Shown in pieces: positions 15,244 through 22,899 of a stretch of 23,575 nt of DNA. This stretch comes from JAAYAY01 sp964429355 (GTDB taxonomy: Bacteria; Planctomycetota; Planctomycetia; Pirellulales; Thermoguttaceae). Under the pieces are notes generated by a model. It saw only the letters and a list, made by a program, of their open reading frames with translations, had not been told where the DNA came from and did not search any database. Position 1 is the stretch's first letter, and each line of letters begins with the position of its first letter. A program made the translations under genes and the position numbers. The stretch is from the NCBI GenBank assembly GCA_964429355.1, contig CAYSCH010000115.1:1-23575 (forward strand), in the 5' to 3' direction.

Positions 15244-16635
15244 TCAGAACTCCGCGCTGCCCGGCGTTCGTGGGTAGGGGATCACATCCCGGATATTGCC
15301 CATGCCGGTGATGAATTGGACGGCTCGCTCCAAACCAAGGCCGAAGCCGGCATGGGGCACGGTGCCATAACGCCGCAGATCCAGATACCACCAGTAGTCG
15401 GCCGGGTTGAGGTTCTGTTCGGCCATCCGCATCTCGAGCACGTCGAGCCGCTCCTCGCGCTGGCTCCCCCCGATGATCTCACCCACCTTGGGCACAAGCA
15501 CGTCCATCGCCCGGACGGTCTTCTCGTCGTCGTTCAACCGCATGTAGAAGGCTTTGATCGACCGCGGATAATTGTAGAGAATGACCGGCTTCTTGAAGTG
15601 CTTCTCGGTCAAATAGCGTTCGTGCTCCGCCTGAAGGTCGATGCCCCATGAGACGGGGAATTCGAACGATTCGCCAGATGTCTCCAGGATCTTGACGGCC
15701 TCCGTGTACGACAAGCGAATGAACTGGCTGTCGACAATCCCCTGGAGCGTCTCGATCGCCGTCTTGTCGATCCGCTCATTGAAGAATGCCATATCTTCCG
15801 GGCATTTCTGGAGGACGTCCGAGAAAATTCTCTTCACAAAGCTCTCGGCCAGATCCATGTTGTCCGTGAGCTCGAAGAACGCCATCTCCGGTTCGACCAT
15901 CCAGAACTCGGCCAAGTGACGGGAGGTGTTGGAATTCTCAGCGCGGAAGGTGGGACCAAAGGTGTAGATCTTGCCCAGGGCGCAGGCACAGGTCTCGCCT
16001 TCCAGTTGCCCGCTGACGGTCAGGTAGCTGGGGCGATCGAAGAAGTCCTGCGTGAAGTCGATCTTGCCCTCCTTGCGGGGCGGTTTTTCCAGGTCCAGGG
16101 TGGTGACCTGGAACATCTCGCCGGCCCCTTCGCAATCGCTGGCCGTGATCAGGGGCGTGTGGATGTAGAGAAACCCGTTCTCCTGAAAGAACTGGTGGAT
16201 GGAGTTGCACACGCAGTTGCGCACCCGGGCAATGGCTCCAAAGGTGTTGGTTCTTGGCCGCAGATGGGCGATCGTGCGGAGGAACTCGAAAGAGTGGTGC
16301 TTCTTCTGAAGCGGGTACGTTTCGGGGTCGGCCAGGCCGTAGACCTGGACTCGGCTGGCCTGGATCTCGGTGGCCTGTCCCTTGCCGGGCGACTGGCGGA
16401 CCGTGCCCTCGACTCCGATCGAACATCCGGCGGTCAGACGCTTGATTTCCGATTCGTAGTTTTCCAGCGAGGAGTCGGCAATGACCTGGATATTGGCCAT
16501 GGAAGATCCGTCGTTCAGTTCCATGAAGCTGAAGCCGGCCTTCGAGTCGCGCCGGGTGCGGACCCATCCCTGCAGCAGCACTTCGCGACCGATGGACTCG
16601 GGTTTTCGGGCCTGGGCAACGCTGATCTTATCCAT
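15244..16635 (-). CDS. asnS: Asparagine--tRNA ligase
   Basis: A class IIb aminoacyl-tRNA synthetase that charges tRNA-Asn with asparagine in the cytoplasm, using ATP. Its 463 residues match the usual length. The start is ATG 16635 (MDKISVAQARK), with AAGGA about 8 nt upstream; the frame continues further upstream but that part overlaps an intergenic repeat and is not conserved. The N-terminal OB-fold anticodon-binding domain is at about 14-105 (VLLQGWVRTRRDSKAGFSFM). The catalytic domain carries motif 2 (TFGPTFRAENSNTSRHLAEF, then WMVEPE) and motif 3 (GFGLGLERAVQFITGMGNIR, then DVIPYPR). The tail PGSAEF is close to AsnRS and different from AspRS. Its upstream gap contains an inverted pair of small hairpins. 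Convergent with the barrel-protein gene. The presence of AsnRS implies direct charging rather than only the Asp-tRNA amidation route. Confidence 0.97.
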   Translation of the reverse strand: MDKISVAQARKPESIGREVLLQGWVRTRRDSKAGFSFMELNDGSSMANIQVIADSSLENYESEIKRLTAGCSIGVEGTVRQSPGKGQATEIQASRVQVYGLADPETYPLQKKHHSFEFLRTIAHLRPRTNTFGAIARVRNCVCNSIHQFFQENGFLYIHTPLITASDCEGAGEMFQVTTLDLEKPPRKEGKIDFTQDFFDRPSYLTVSGQLEGETCACALGKIYTFGPTFRAENSNTSRHLAEFWMVEPEMAFFELTDNMDLAESFVKRIFSDVLQKCPEDMAFFNERIDKTAIETLQGIVDSQFIRLSYTEAVKILETSGESFEFPVSWGIDLQAEHERYLTEKHFKKPVILYNYPRSIKAFYMRLNDDEKTVRAMDVLVPKVGEIIGGSQREERLDVLEMRMAEQNLNPADYWWYLDLRRYGTVPHAGFGLGLERAVQFITGMGNIRDVIPYPRTPGSAEF

Positions 16636-16666
16636 GAATGAGTCCTTAACGGCACGTAGCGGGTCG

Positions 16667-16734
16667 CAGGGTGCGTTTTGACGCACCGGGGATTGACCGG
16701 ATGAAAAAGTCGTGGTGTGTCGAGACGCACCCTG
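16667..16734. repeat. REPIN-like inverted pair of 21-nt palindromic units
   Basis: Unit 1 (16667-16687) reads CAGGGTGCGTTTTGACGCAC plus C. Unit 2 (16714-16734) is its reverse complement at 18 of 21 positions. Each unit is itself a hairpin: GGTGCGT/ACGCACC at 16670-16687, and GGTGTGTC/GACGCACC at 16714-16731. The 26-nt space between them is not conserved with either. Two REP palindromes facing each other are the defining layout of REPIN elements. The pair lies 32-99 nt upstream of the asnS start, so it may also lie in the asnS leader. The remaining sequence from 16636 to 16914 holds no gene I can support. Confidence 0.7.
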
Positions 16735-16914
16735 TCTGATCCGGGACTTCTCCTTCTCGGCTTTGGAGAGCCCGACTACGGAGTATGCTAGAGCATAATT
16801 CTCACGTTGTGAACCGGGTGCGGCCAGAAAGGACACCGGGCGGCCGCGATGTCGCTCCCGGTCACCCGATGACAAGTTGCGCTGCAATCGTCGATGGAGA
16901 TGGCCCCTCGAGAG

Positions 16915-18696
16915 CTATTCCTTCTTCTCCTCCTGGGGAGCTGCCCGGAGCGCCGCTTCCGGTATCATGACCCTGTCCCCGGCATTCGGGGCTTCGGCCG
17001 GAGCGTCGACCGGCTTGTCTTCCGGCTGTTCTGTCACGGGCGCTGGGGCCGGAGCAGCAGGTGCAGGCGCAGACGCGGTCGGCGCCGACCATCCTAACTT
17101 TTCGCCGAGGAATTTGCGGAGGTCCTTGTTCTGGATCACCTTCCCGTTAATCTGGATGACTGCACCGACGACCGATACGAGCAGGGCAACAACGAGGACC
17201 ATGTTGAAGAACTCGCGCCGGGGCCACTTCATCATCCCGGCGCCCAGATAGCTCTCCTTGTTGTTGAGCACGTAGAACAGAAGGTAGGCGATTGGCAGCA
17301 TGGTGAAACAGATGGCCGAGGCCGCCACGGGGAACCAGAACGGCAGGGTCGTGACGACGCCAAAGATCCCGATGGTGGGAACCATGGCGAAAATTCGGAA
17401 ACGAGCCTTCGTATAGTCCAGTCCGAACATCTCGCAGCAGGTGAAACCGCAAACCACCATGTGGGTCGAGACGGCGCTGCAGGTCATGGCCATGAGGCCG
17501 AGGTCGAAGACGATCCGGCCGGCATATTTGCCGAGGATGCCCTGCAAGGATGGTGCGGCATCGATCGGCCCCATGGTCTCTCGGAGCAGGTCCTGGCCCG
17601 TGTAGACGCCGGTGACGGTCATGGCCAGCATGATCAGCGACGTGACAATGACAAAGGGCAGGAACATCGACATGCCGAGGTCCCATCGGGACAGCGTCTT
17701 GTGGCTGTTTCCCCAACCTTTGGCCAACAGGGAGTAGGGATAGAGGAACGTCATGTTGATGCCGACCGCGGCGCCGAGCATGCCGAGAACCAGCGTGACG
17801 TTCTTTGGATTCTGGTAGTCGGGAATGCCGTACCAGCCGATGAAACCCCTGCCCAGCTCTTTCCACTCGATCTTGTCGTAGCTGGCAATCACCACGACGG
17901 CAAACATGAGGATGATCAAGGCGATCACGCTGCGCAGGAACCACTCGTAGCGTTTGATCCCTTTCGGGCTGCTGCCGTAGTTGAAAACCGTAAAAACGTT
18001 GATTGCCAGGATCAGCGCCCCGATGAGCCAGGCAGTGGCCATGCCGCCGCCGCTGAAATACTTCTCCTTTTTGGCTCCCTTCTCGCTCGTCAATCGATTC
18101 CACTCGGCGTCGGTTACCCCCGCCTGGACTTCGACCGGGCCCTTCTTTTCGAGTTTTGCTCGTACCAGTCCCACAGTGTCTGGATCAGCCTTTGTCGCAT
18201 AGGTGCCGTCGGACAGCTTGACCAGTTCCACCACGTCGGTCCTTATGCCGGTCATACTCACCAGGTCGCGGGCGGCCCCCGACGCCAATCCGTACTGAGG
18301 GAAATGCCAGATGACTGACGAGCCGATCGTAGCCAGCGCCCAGAGGAATACAAGAGTCCAGCTCGTTTCACGGCCGAAGGCCTTGTAGGGCCGGTCGCCG
18401 GTCGACAAGACGATGTTGCCGAGGGCAGCCAGCATCATCACCCCCAGGAACATGGCCAGCGGCTGGACCCAGAGGAGCTTGTAGCCGAACGAAGCACCCG
18501 CCACGACCGACGCGGTGGCGCTGCCGGCTCCCAAGGTCATGGCGCTCTGCAGCAGGCCCGGGCCAGTTCGCTTGATATAGCCAGCGGCGCGAGGGAAAAA
18601 CGGCTTTTGCGCCAGGGACTCCAGTTCGGCCACTTCCTGCTGCAGTTTCTCCGGGTCCCATTTGGCCGTCATGGGAAGGCCTTTGGATTCCGCCAT
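16915..18696 (-). CDS. NRAMP-superfamily transporter lacking canonical metal-binding residues
   Basis: A 593-residue polytopic inner-membrane protein of the NRAMP fold. The start is ATG 18696 (MAESKGLPM), with GAGGAG 8 nt upstream. TM1 aligns well with known NRAMPs (KRTGPGLLQSAMTLGAGSAT, then FGYKLLWV), but the metal-binding DPGN is GAGS here at 56-59. TM6 reads LGAAVGINMTFLYPYS, so the usual MPH is G312-I-N314. The Asp, Asn and Met ligands are all absent, so manganese or iron transport by the standard mechanism is unlikely and another ion or solute is possible. A soluble, Lys/Glu-rich insertion (about 150-212) interrupts the membrane helices, and the C-terminus is a Pro/Ala-rich tail (about 539-593) that is likely cytoplasmic and disordered. 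No neighbour gene indicates a substrate. The family assignment is strong and the function is open. Confidence 0.85.
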   Translation of the reverse strand: MAESKGLPMTAKWDPEKLQQEVAELESLAQKPFFPRAAGYIKRTGPGLLQSAMTLGAGSATASVVAGASFGYKLLWVQPLAMFLGVMMLAALGNIVLSTGDRPYKAFGRETSWTLVFLWALATIGSSVIWHFPQYGLASGAARDLVSMTGIRTDVVELVKLSDGTYATKADPDTVGLVRAKLEKKGPVEVQAGVTDAEWNRLTSEKGAKKEKYFSGGGMATAWLIGALILAINVFTVFNYGSSPKGIKRYEWFLRSVIALIILMFAVVVIASYDKIEWKELGRGFIGWYGIPDYQNPKNVTLVLGMLGAAVGINMTFLYPYSLLAKGWGNSHKTLSRWDLGMSMFLPFVIVTSLIMLAMTVTGVYTGQDLLRETMGPIDAAPSLQGILGKYAGRIVFDLGLMAMTCSAVSTHMVVCGFTCCEMFGLDYTKARFRIFAMVPTIGIFGVVTTLPFWFPVAASAICFTMLPIAYLLFYVLNNKESYLGAGMMKWPRREFFNMVLVVALLVSVVGAVIQINGKVIQNKDLRKFLGEKLGWSAPTASAPAPAAPAPAPVTEQPEDKPVDAPAEAPNAGDRVMIPEAALRAAPQEEKKE

Positions 18697-19060
18697 GTGG
18701 TCAACTCCTCGTGGTGTTTGCGGGGAAAAACGCTGCAAGAAAGCAGTCGATCCCGTGTCCCAGGTGGTTATTCATCGATGCCGGAGGCGGGTTGCCCAGC
18801 GGCAGCAAGCCTGGAGATACGGGTAACAGAATAACACGGGGAAGAGCGAAAAGAAAGCATTTCCCATGCGTTCTTAAGGGCGGCAGGGCCATAATTGACC
18901 CGGTTTGCGCAAAACTCTCCAGCGATTCCAGGCTGCACCAGTTTTGAGCGCAGACGAAGATAGGGCGCGACCCGTGTACGGGGCTTCCACGACACGGGGG
19001 CCATCATTTCAGCCGATCGTCTCGATTGTGTGGCCGACGGAAGCCTTGGCTCGGCGAGGT
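18697..19060. other. Intergenic region upstream of the NRAMP-like gene
   Basis: 364 bp between two minus-strand genes. Apart from the ribosome site of the NRAMP-like gene (GAGGAG near 18705-18710) I see no convincing feature. Short frames cross it but continue into the flanking genes as shadows. I found no strong promoter pair, riboswitch-like structure or terminator. Confidence 0.45.
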
Positions 19061-20017
19061 CTACTTGGTGGCCAGTTGGGCTTCGATTTTGCGCATGTAG
19101 TCGATGCTTTCTTTCGCCAGAGCCTCGGCGCCCGGCGTGTAATCAAAAACTTCCACCGAAATCCAACGCTTGTACTGGATCTCGTGCAACGCCTGAAAGA
19201 TCGGGGCGAAGTCGAGGTCGCCCATGCCGGGACCGCGCAGATTCGCATCGTTGGCATGGAAGTGGAACATCCAGTCCCTGTACTGGTGGATCAGTTCAGG
19301 CATCGGTTTCGACTCGCTGGCCATCGCCTTGCAGTCGAGCATCATCTTGCAGTGCGGCGAATCGACCTTCTCGGCCAGTTCAACGGTGTCGGCGGCATAG
19401 CAGAGGAAGTTTGTTTCTTTCGGCCCCAGAGGCTCCAGGGCGATGGTGATACCGAGCTTGTCCATGGTGGGCATCGCCTCCTTGAGCACCTCGGCGGCCC
19501 AAGTCATGCCCTGCTCCATCGACACGCCTTCCAGCAGGTTGCGCTGCTTGGGCGAACCGAAGATCATCACGTCGCCCCCCAGGTCCGAGCAGAACTGGGC
19601 CAGATCGCAGAGGTATTTCGCGGTGGCCTTGCGGACCTGTGGGTCGGGGCTGGTGAGGTGGAAGCCTTCGGTCTTGGAAAGGATCCAGTGAAGCCCCGCC
19701 ACCTTGAGTCCGGCATTCTCGTAGGCCTTGCGCAGATCCTCGCGTCGTTCTCGGGGCACATCCGTGACAAACTGGGCCACGGTGAACGGGGCAATCTCGA
19801 TGGCCTTGTAGCCGCACCCGGCGACGAACTCGGCCACTTTTTGCGGCGGCCAGTCAACGAAGGTCTCGTTGCACTTGCAGAACTGATCTTCGAACCCCGG
19901 CTTATCTTCAGCGCCGAAGAGCCGCTGGTTTCCACCGAACCCGGAAAGAGCCATCGTCGCACCTGCGCCGGCCGCAGCCGCACTCCTGAGGAAATCGCGT
20001 CGAGTAATCATGGGCAT
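19061..20017 (-). CDS. Tat-exported sugar phosphate isomerase/epimerase-like TIM-barrel protein
   Basis: A 318-residue member of the xylose isomerase-like TIM-barrel (AP endonuclease 2) superfamily, which includes sugar isomerases, epimerases and inosose dehydratases. It begins with a twin-arginine signal (TRRDFLRSAAAAGAGATMAL), so it should be exported folded. The metal-binding residues of this fold are present: E195 in ALEPLG, D228 in MMLDCK, H254 in HFHAND and E289 in ISVEVFDY. The start ATG 20017 has GAGGA 6-7 nt upstream. Planctomycete genomes carry many such Tat-exported paralogues, usually near sugar-degradation genes, but here no such neighbours are present and the gene appears to be monocistronic. 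The substrate cannot be named. The stop is TAG. Confidence 0.9.
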   Translation of the reverse strand: MPMITRRDFLRSAAAAGAGATMALSGFGGNQRLFGAEDKPGFEDQFCKCNETFVDWPPQKVAEFVAGCGYKAIEIAPFTVAQFVTDVPRERREDLRKAYENAGLKVAGLHWILSKTEGFHLTSPDPQVRKATAKYLCDLAQFCSDLGGDVMIFGSPKQRNLLEGVSMEQGMTWAAEVLKEAMPTMDKLGITIALEPLGPKETNFLCYAADTVELAEKVDSPHCKMMLDCKAMASESKPMPELIHQYRDWMFHFHANDANLRGPGMGDLDFAPIFQALHEIQYKRWISVEVFDYTPGAEALAKESIDYMRKIEAQLATK

Positions 20018-20092
20018 GGTAGTTCCTCTGGAAGGAAGTTGGGATCACAAACTGTTGAGGCCTGCCGTGTGACTTTGGTGGCAAGTTCCGAT

Positions 20093-21127
20093 CTATGTCA
20101 AGCTCTTGGCGAACTGGTCGATCGACTCGCAGGTTGCGGCGATCGAAGTGAGACGTACCAGTCGCTCGGAATCGGAGATGCGGTGAACCATGTCGCGAAT
20201 GCTCTCTGGAACATCATGAAAGCGGGCCGCGAGAATATCGACAATCGAATTCCGGCGATCCTCAATCCGACCTTGTTCACGGCCTTGCTCAAGACCTTGC
20301 TCACGCCCTTGTTCACGCCCTTGTTCCATCCATTTGTCAATGAGAGTGCTCATCATTTCGCCTCCCGTTTCAGCAAGTGGTTCAATCGCCGACAGGAAAC
20401 CGTGATCGGTCATCTGGCTTGCACTCTGCAAGGCATAGTTCAGAATGACCTCAATCAAGTTTCGTATTTCCTGCCGATCCGCAACGGCCGCGAGCCGAGC
20501 AATCATCTCTCGCAACCTTGCGTCAATCTCGCTGCCGAACACCGACCGCATGACCGACAACACCGCATGGAGCCGCTCATCGGAGACCGGCAACTCTTCC
20601 GGGGAGACCGCCATCAGGTCGACCAGCAAGCATCGAAAGCGAGGCACGAATGGTTCGATACCGGGAATCAGGGCAACCAGTTCGGGAAACTCAACGGGCG
20701 ATCGAAACGTTGTTCGGCCGTGATGGAGGATCAGGGGAACGATCGGCGGCAGACGGTATGCCACTCGGTAGCTAGCCTTCTCCAGCTCCCTTTGCCAAAT
20801 CCGCACCATGTATCGGAGCAGTTGGAAAACCGTGAATTCGTCGGACTCACTCTTGTGTTCGACCAATATATAAATATACGCCCGCAACGGACCATTAACC
20901 GATGGGTTCTCTCGCAAGGGGACCGTGTAGGTTAAATCGCTGTAGGAGCGGCGAAACTCTTCATCCACATACGAGCCCTGCTCCAAGGCGATCTCTTTCA
21001 GATCGAGTTGATCGAGGATCTGTCGGGGCAGATAATGGCGGAAGAACGCCCCTGCCATTTCGAGGTCTTCGAAGCATTTGGCGACGAACTCGTCGTGTCT
21101 GCCCGGGTACTTGCTGGCGTCTGTCAT
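20093..21127 (-). CDS. Rpn-family recombination-promoting nuclease (transposase_31-like)
   Basis: A 344-residue protein of the Rpn / putative transposase_31 family, PD-(D/E)XK endonucleases that promote RecA-independent DNA exchange in E. coli. The N-terminal nuclease domain shows FVAKCFEDLEMAGAFFRHYL, the catalytic D64 in YSDLTYTV and E90-H-K92 in LVEHKSESDE, with the following FQLLRY resembling the QxxxY motif of the superfamily. The helical middle part (about 170-250) is family-typical. Residues 268-287 are five EQG-type tetrapeptide repeats, followed by an arginine-rich helix. All visible catalytic residues are present, so it looks functional. The start ATG 21127 lacks a strong ribosome site. 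Such genes move between genomes readily and vary in copy number. It lies 76 bp downstream of nothing related. Confidence 0.88.
   Translation of the reverse strand: MTDASKYPGRHDEFVAKCFEDLEMAGAFFRHYLPRQILDQLDLKEIALEQGSYVDEEFRRSYSDLTYTVPLRENPSVNGPLRAYIYILVEHKSESDEFTVFQLLRYMVRIWQRELEKASYRVAYRLPPIVPLILHHGRTTFRSPVEFPELVALIPGIEPFVPRFRCLLVDLMAVSPEELPVSDERLHAVLSVMRSVFGSEIDARLREMIARLAAVADRQEIRNLIEVILNYALQSASQMTDHGFLSAIEPLAETGGEMMSTLIDKWMEQGREQGREQGLEQGREQGRIEDRRNSIVDILAARFHDVPESIRDMVHRISDSERLVRLTSIAATCESIDQFAKSLT
20267..20326 (-). repeat. 12-bp coding tandem repeat (five EQG-type tetrapeptide units)
   Basis: Inside the Rpn-family gene, about five near-identical 12-bp units encode EQGREQGREQGLEQGREQGR. 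On the plus strand the unit reads CTTGTTCACGCC with a few substitutions. Unit length is a multiple of three, so unit loss or gain keeps the frame. Such tracts near the C-terminus are typical of this family. Confidence 0.85.
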
Positions 21128-21354
21128 GGCTGGCCGGATCTGCGAGAGCCCATCTCCACAGTCATTCTATTCAGCCCTTGGTGCCGTCACAACACAATGG
21201 GCTGATCGAGACTACCACACCCCCCTCGCTAGGGCGATTTGCCGCCTGAAGACCGATCCCCCGATCGCGAACGAGCCTTCCACAGGGCGGAAGACAGCTA
21301 CGCCGACGATCAGCTCGCCATCCGCTCGAAAACACGCGACCGGTACCATGTAAA

Positions 21355-22407
21355 TTACAGCCCCTTCGCCGCCAGCCATCGTTCAGCGTCCAGGGCGGCC
21401 ATACAACCGCTGCCGGCGGCGGTGACCGCTTGGCGGTAGTAGTCGTCCGCCACGTCGCCGGCCGCAAACACTCCCTCGACACTGGTGTTGGTCCGGCCAG
21501 CCTTCGTCCACTGGAGGTATTTCTTTTCCGTCAGGGCCAGCTTGCCTTTGAGAAAGGCCGTGTTGGGCGTGTGCCCAATCGCCAGGAAGACACCCGTGGC
21601 CTCCACGTTCAGATCGCCTTCACCTTTGGTGCTCCCGAGGCGAACGCCGGTCACACCGGTCTTGTCGTCGCCAAGTACTTCCACCAGTGTGCGGTTCCAA
21701 AGGATCTCGATCTTGGGGTGGTCCATCGCCCATTGCGCCATGATCTTCTACGCGCGGAGTTCGGCCCGGCGATGGACGAGGTAGACGGTCTGGGCGTACT
21801 TGGCGAGATAATCGGCTTCTTCGACGGCAGAGTCACCCCCGCCAACCACCACCAGGGGCTTGTTGCGGAACCTCGGCAGTGCCCCGTCGCAGACGGCGCA
21901 GGCACTGACGCCCCGGTTCTTGAACCGATCCTCGGAAGGCAGCCCCAGGTAGTTGGCCCGGGCGCCCGTGGCCACGATTACGGAGTGAGCCTCGTGAACG
22001 CCGCCTTCGGAATCAGTGAGCCGGAACGGACGGTTGTCGAAATCGACGTCGACGATGTCCTGGGTGATAACGCGCGTGCCGAAATTCAGGGCCTGCTGCC
22101 GCATCAGCTCCATGAGTTCGGGGCCGCTGACCCCCTCCTTCATGTGGGGCGCCATGATGATCCGGCGATCCTGCGCGATCGAGTGATCGAGGTACGATTC
22201 GAGGTCGCCCTTGGGGAATCCCGGGTAGTTCTCTACCTCGGTGGTCAGGGCCAGTTGTCCCAGCGGAAGGGTTCCGGCCACCCGATTCTCCTCGGTGATC
22301 GCCCCTTCAAACACCAGCGGCTTCAATTCCGCTCGAGCACAGTAGATTGCCGCCGTCCATCCCGAAGGACCGCTCCCGATGATAATCACCTTTTCTGGTT
22401 CCGACAC
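21355..22407 (-). pseudogene. trxB: Thioredoxin-disulfide reductase interrupted by one in-frame TAG
   Basis: The frame encodes a near-complete NADPH-dependent thioredoxin reductase of 349 amino acids plus one internal stop. The start is GTG 22407, with GGAG about 9 nt upstream, a TATAAT box further up, and VIIIGSGPSGWTAA following directly. Visible features are the FAD-binding GSGPSG, the redox motif CAVC (C170, C173), the NADPH-binding GGGDSAVEEADYLAKYAQTV, then HRRAELRA. At 21748-21750 the codon is TAG. The same frame then continues KIMAQWAMDHPKIEILWN and FLAIGHTPNTAFL to VFAAGDVADDYYRQAVTAAG and ends at TAA 21355. Relatives usually have Ser here (RASKIM), one base away from TAG. An insertion at about 70-92 is unusual against E. 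coli TrxB. Unless there is readthrough, suppression or a sequencing error, no full-length enzyme is made. Confidence 0.9.
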
Positions 22408-22899
22408 GACTCGATCTCCGTGTTTGTCTTCTGACTCCGATTTGGCTTCTCGAACTGGAGTATTATAGATACGCCAGCAAGGGGGTGATAGGGCACGGTT
22501 GCCATGACCGGTCATTCGAACGGGTCCCCGACGCAATCGCGGCCCCTGCTCCCCTCTCTGTCCCGTCAGTGTCGCCGTAACCGGCAAATCTTAGCTGGCT
22601 GGCAATTCCGGCCCAGGCGGAACTCCTGGAATAGCCCGATCTACCGGACCTTTCGTCATAAGAATACTCGTCGTTTCAACCGCACCCGACCTTGCGGCTC
22701 AAGACATGCGGGCGGCAAGGTCGAACGATTAGGGCAGGCAAATCTGGGGGGCGCCTCGATCGGCCACGGGCAAGGTCCCTTGAAAACCACAGACGGCAAT
22801 ATGGGGATAGTGTCGTTTGCGGTGTGAACCTTTGCCGGGTTTCGCGTTTGGGGGAAAGCAGCCCTCCATTCGATGTCCAAAGTCAGGAGCGAACAGAAC
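22408..22899. other. Divergent intergenic region between trxB and a secreted-protein gene
   Basis: 492 bp with no supported gene. It holds the TATAAT box of trxB and an inverted repeat, CGACCTTGC at 22687-22695 against GCAAGGTCG at 22715-22723, which could form a 9-bp stem around a 19-nt loop in an RNA or serve as an operator. It lies about 180 bp in front of the plus-strand gene start. No terminator is expected between divergent genes. Confidence 0.5.
22462..22467 (-). promoter_or_regulatory. Perfect TATAAT -10 box upstream of trxB
   Basis: The minus strand reads TATAAT across 22467-22462, about 55 nt upstream of the proposed GTG start of trxB. That distance fits a short leader. I could not find a good -35 hexamer at 16-18 bp spacing, so this is a partial promoter match. 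In GC-rich sequence a perfect TATAAT is less likely to arise by chance, but a single hexamer is weak evidence. Confidence 0.35.

Noticed and set aside
16636..16887. Upstream extension of the asnS frame by 84 residues
   Set aside because: The extension runs through the inverted hairpin pair, does not resemble AsnRS, and the ATG at 16635 has a proper ribosome site.
18905..20935. A 676-codon open plus-strand frame spanning the isomerase-like and Rpn-family genes
   Set aside because: It is antisense to two genes with clear family motifs, has no recognisable domain of its own and no ribosome site. It is a by-product of codon bias in GC-rich DNA.
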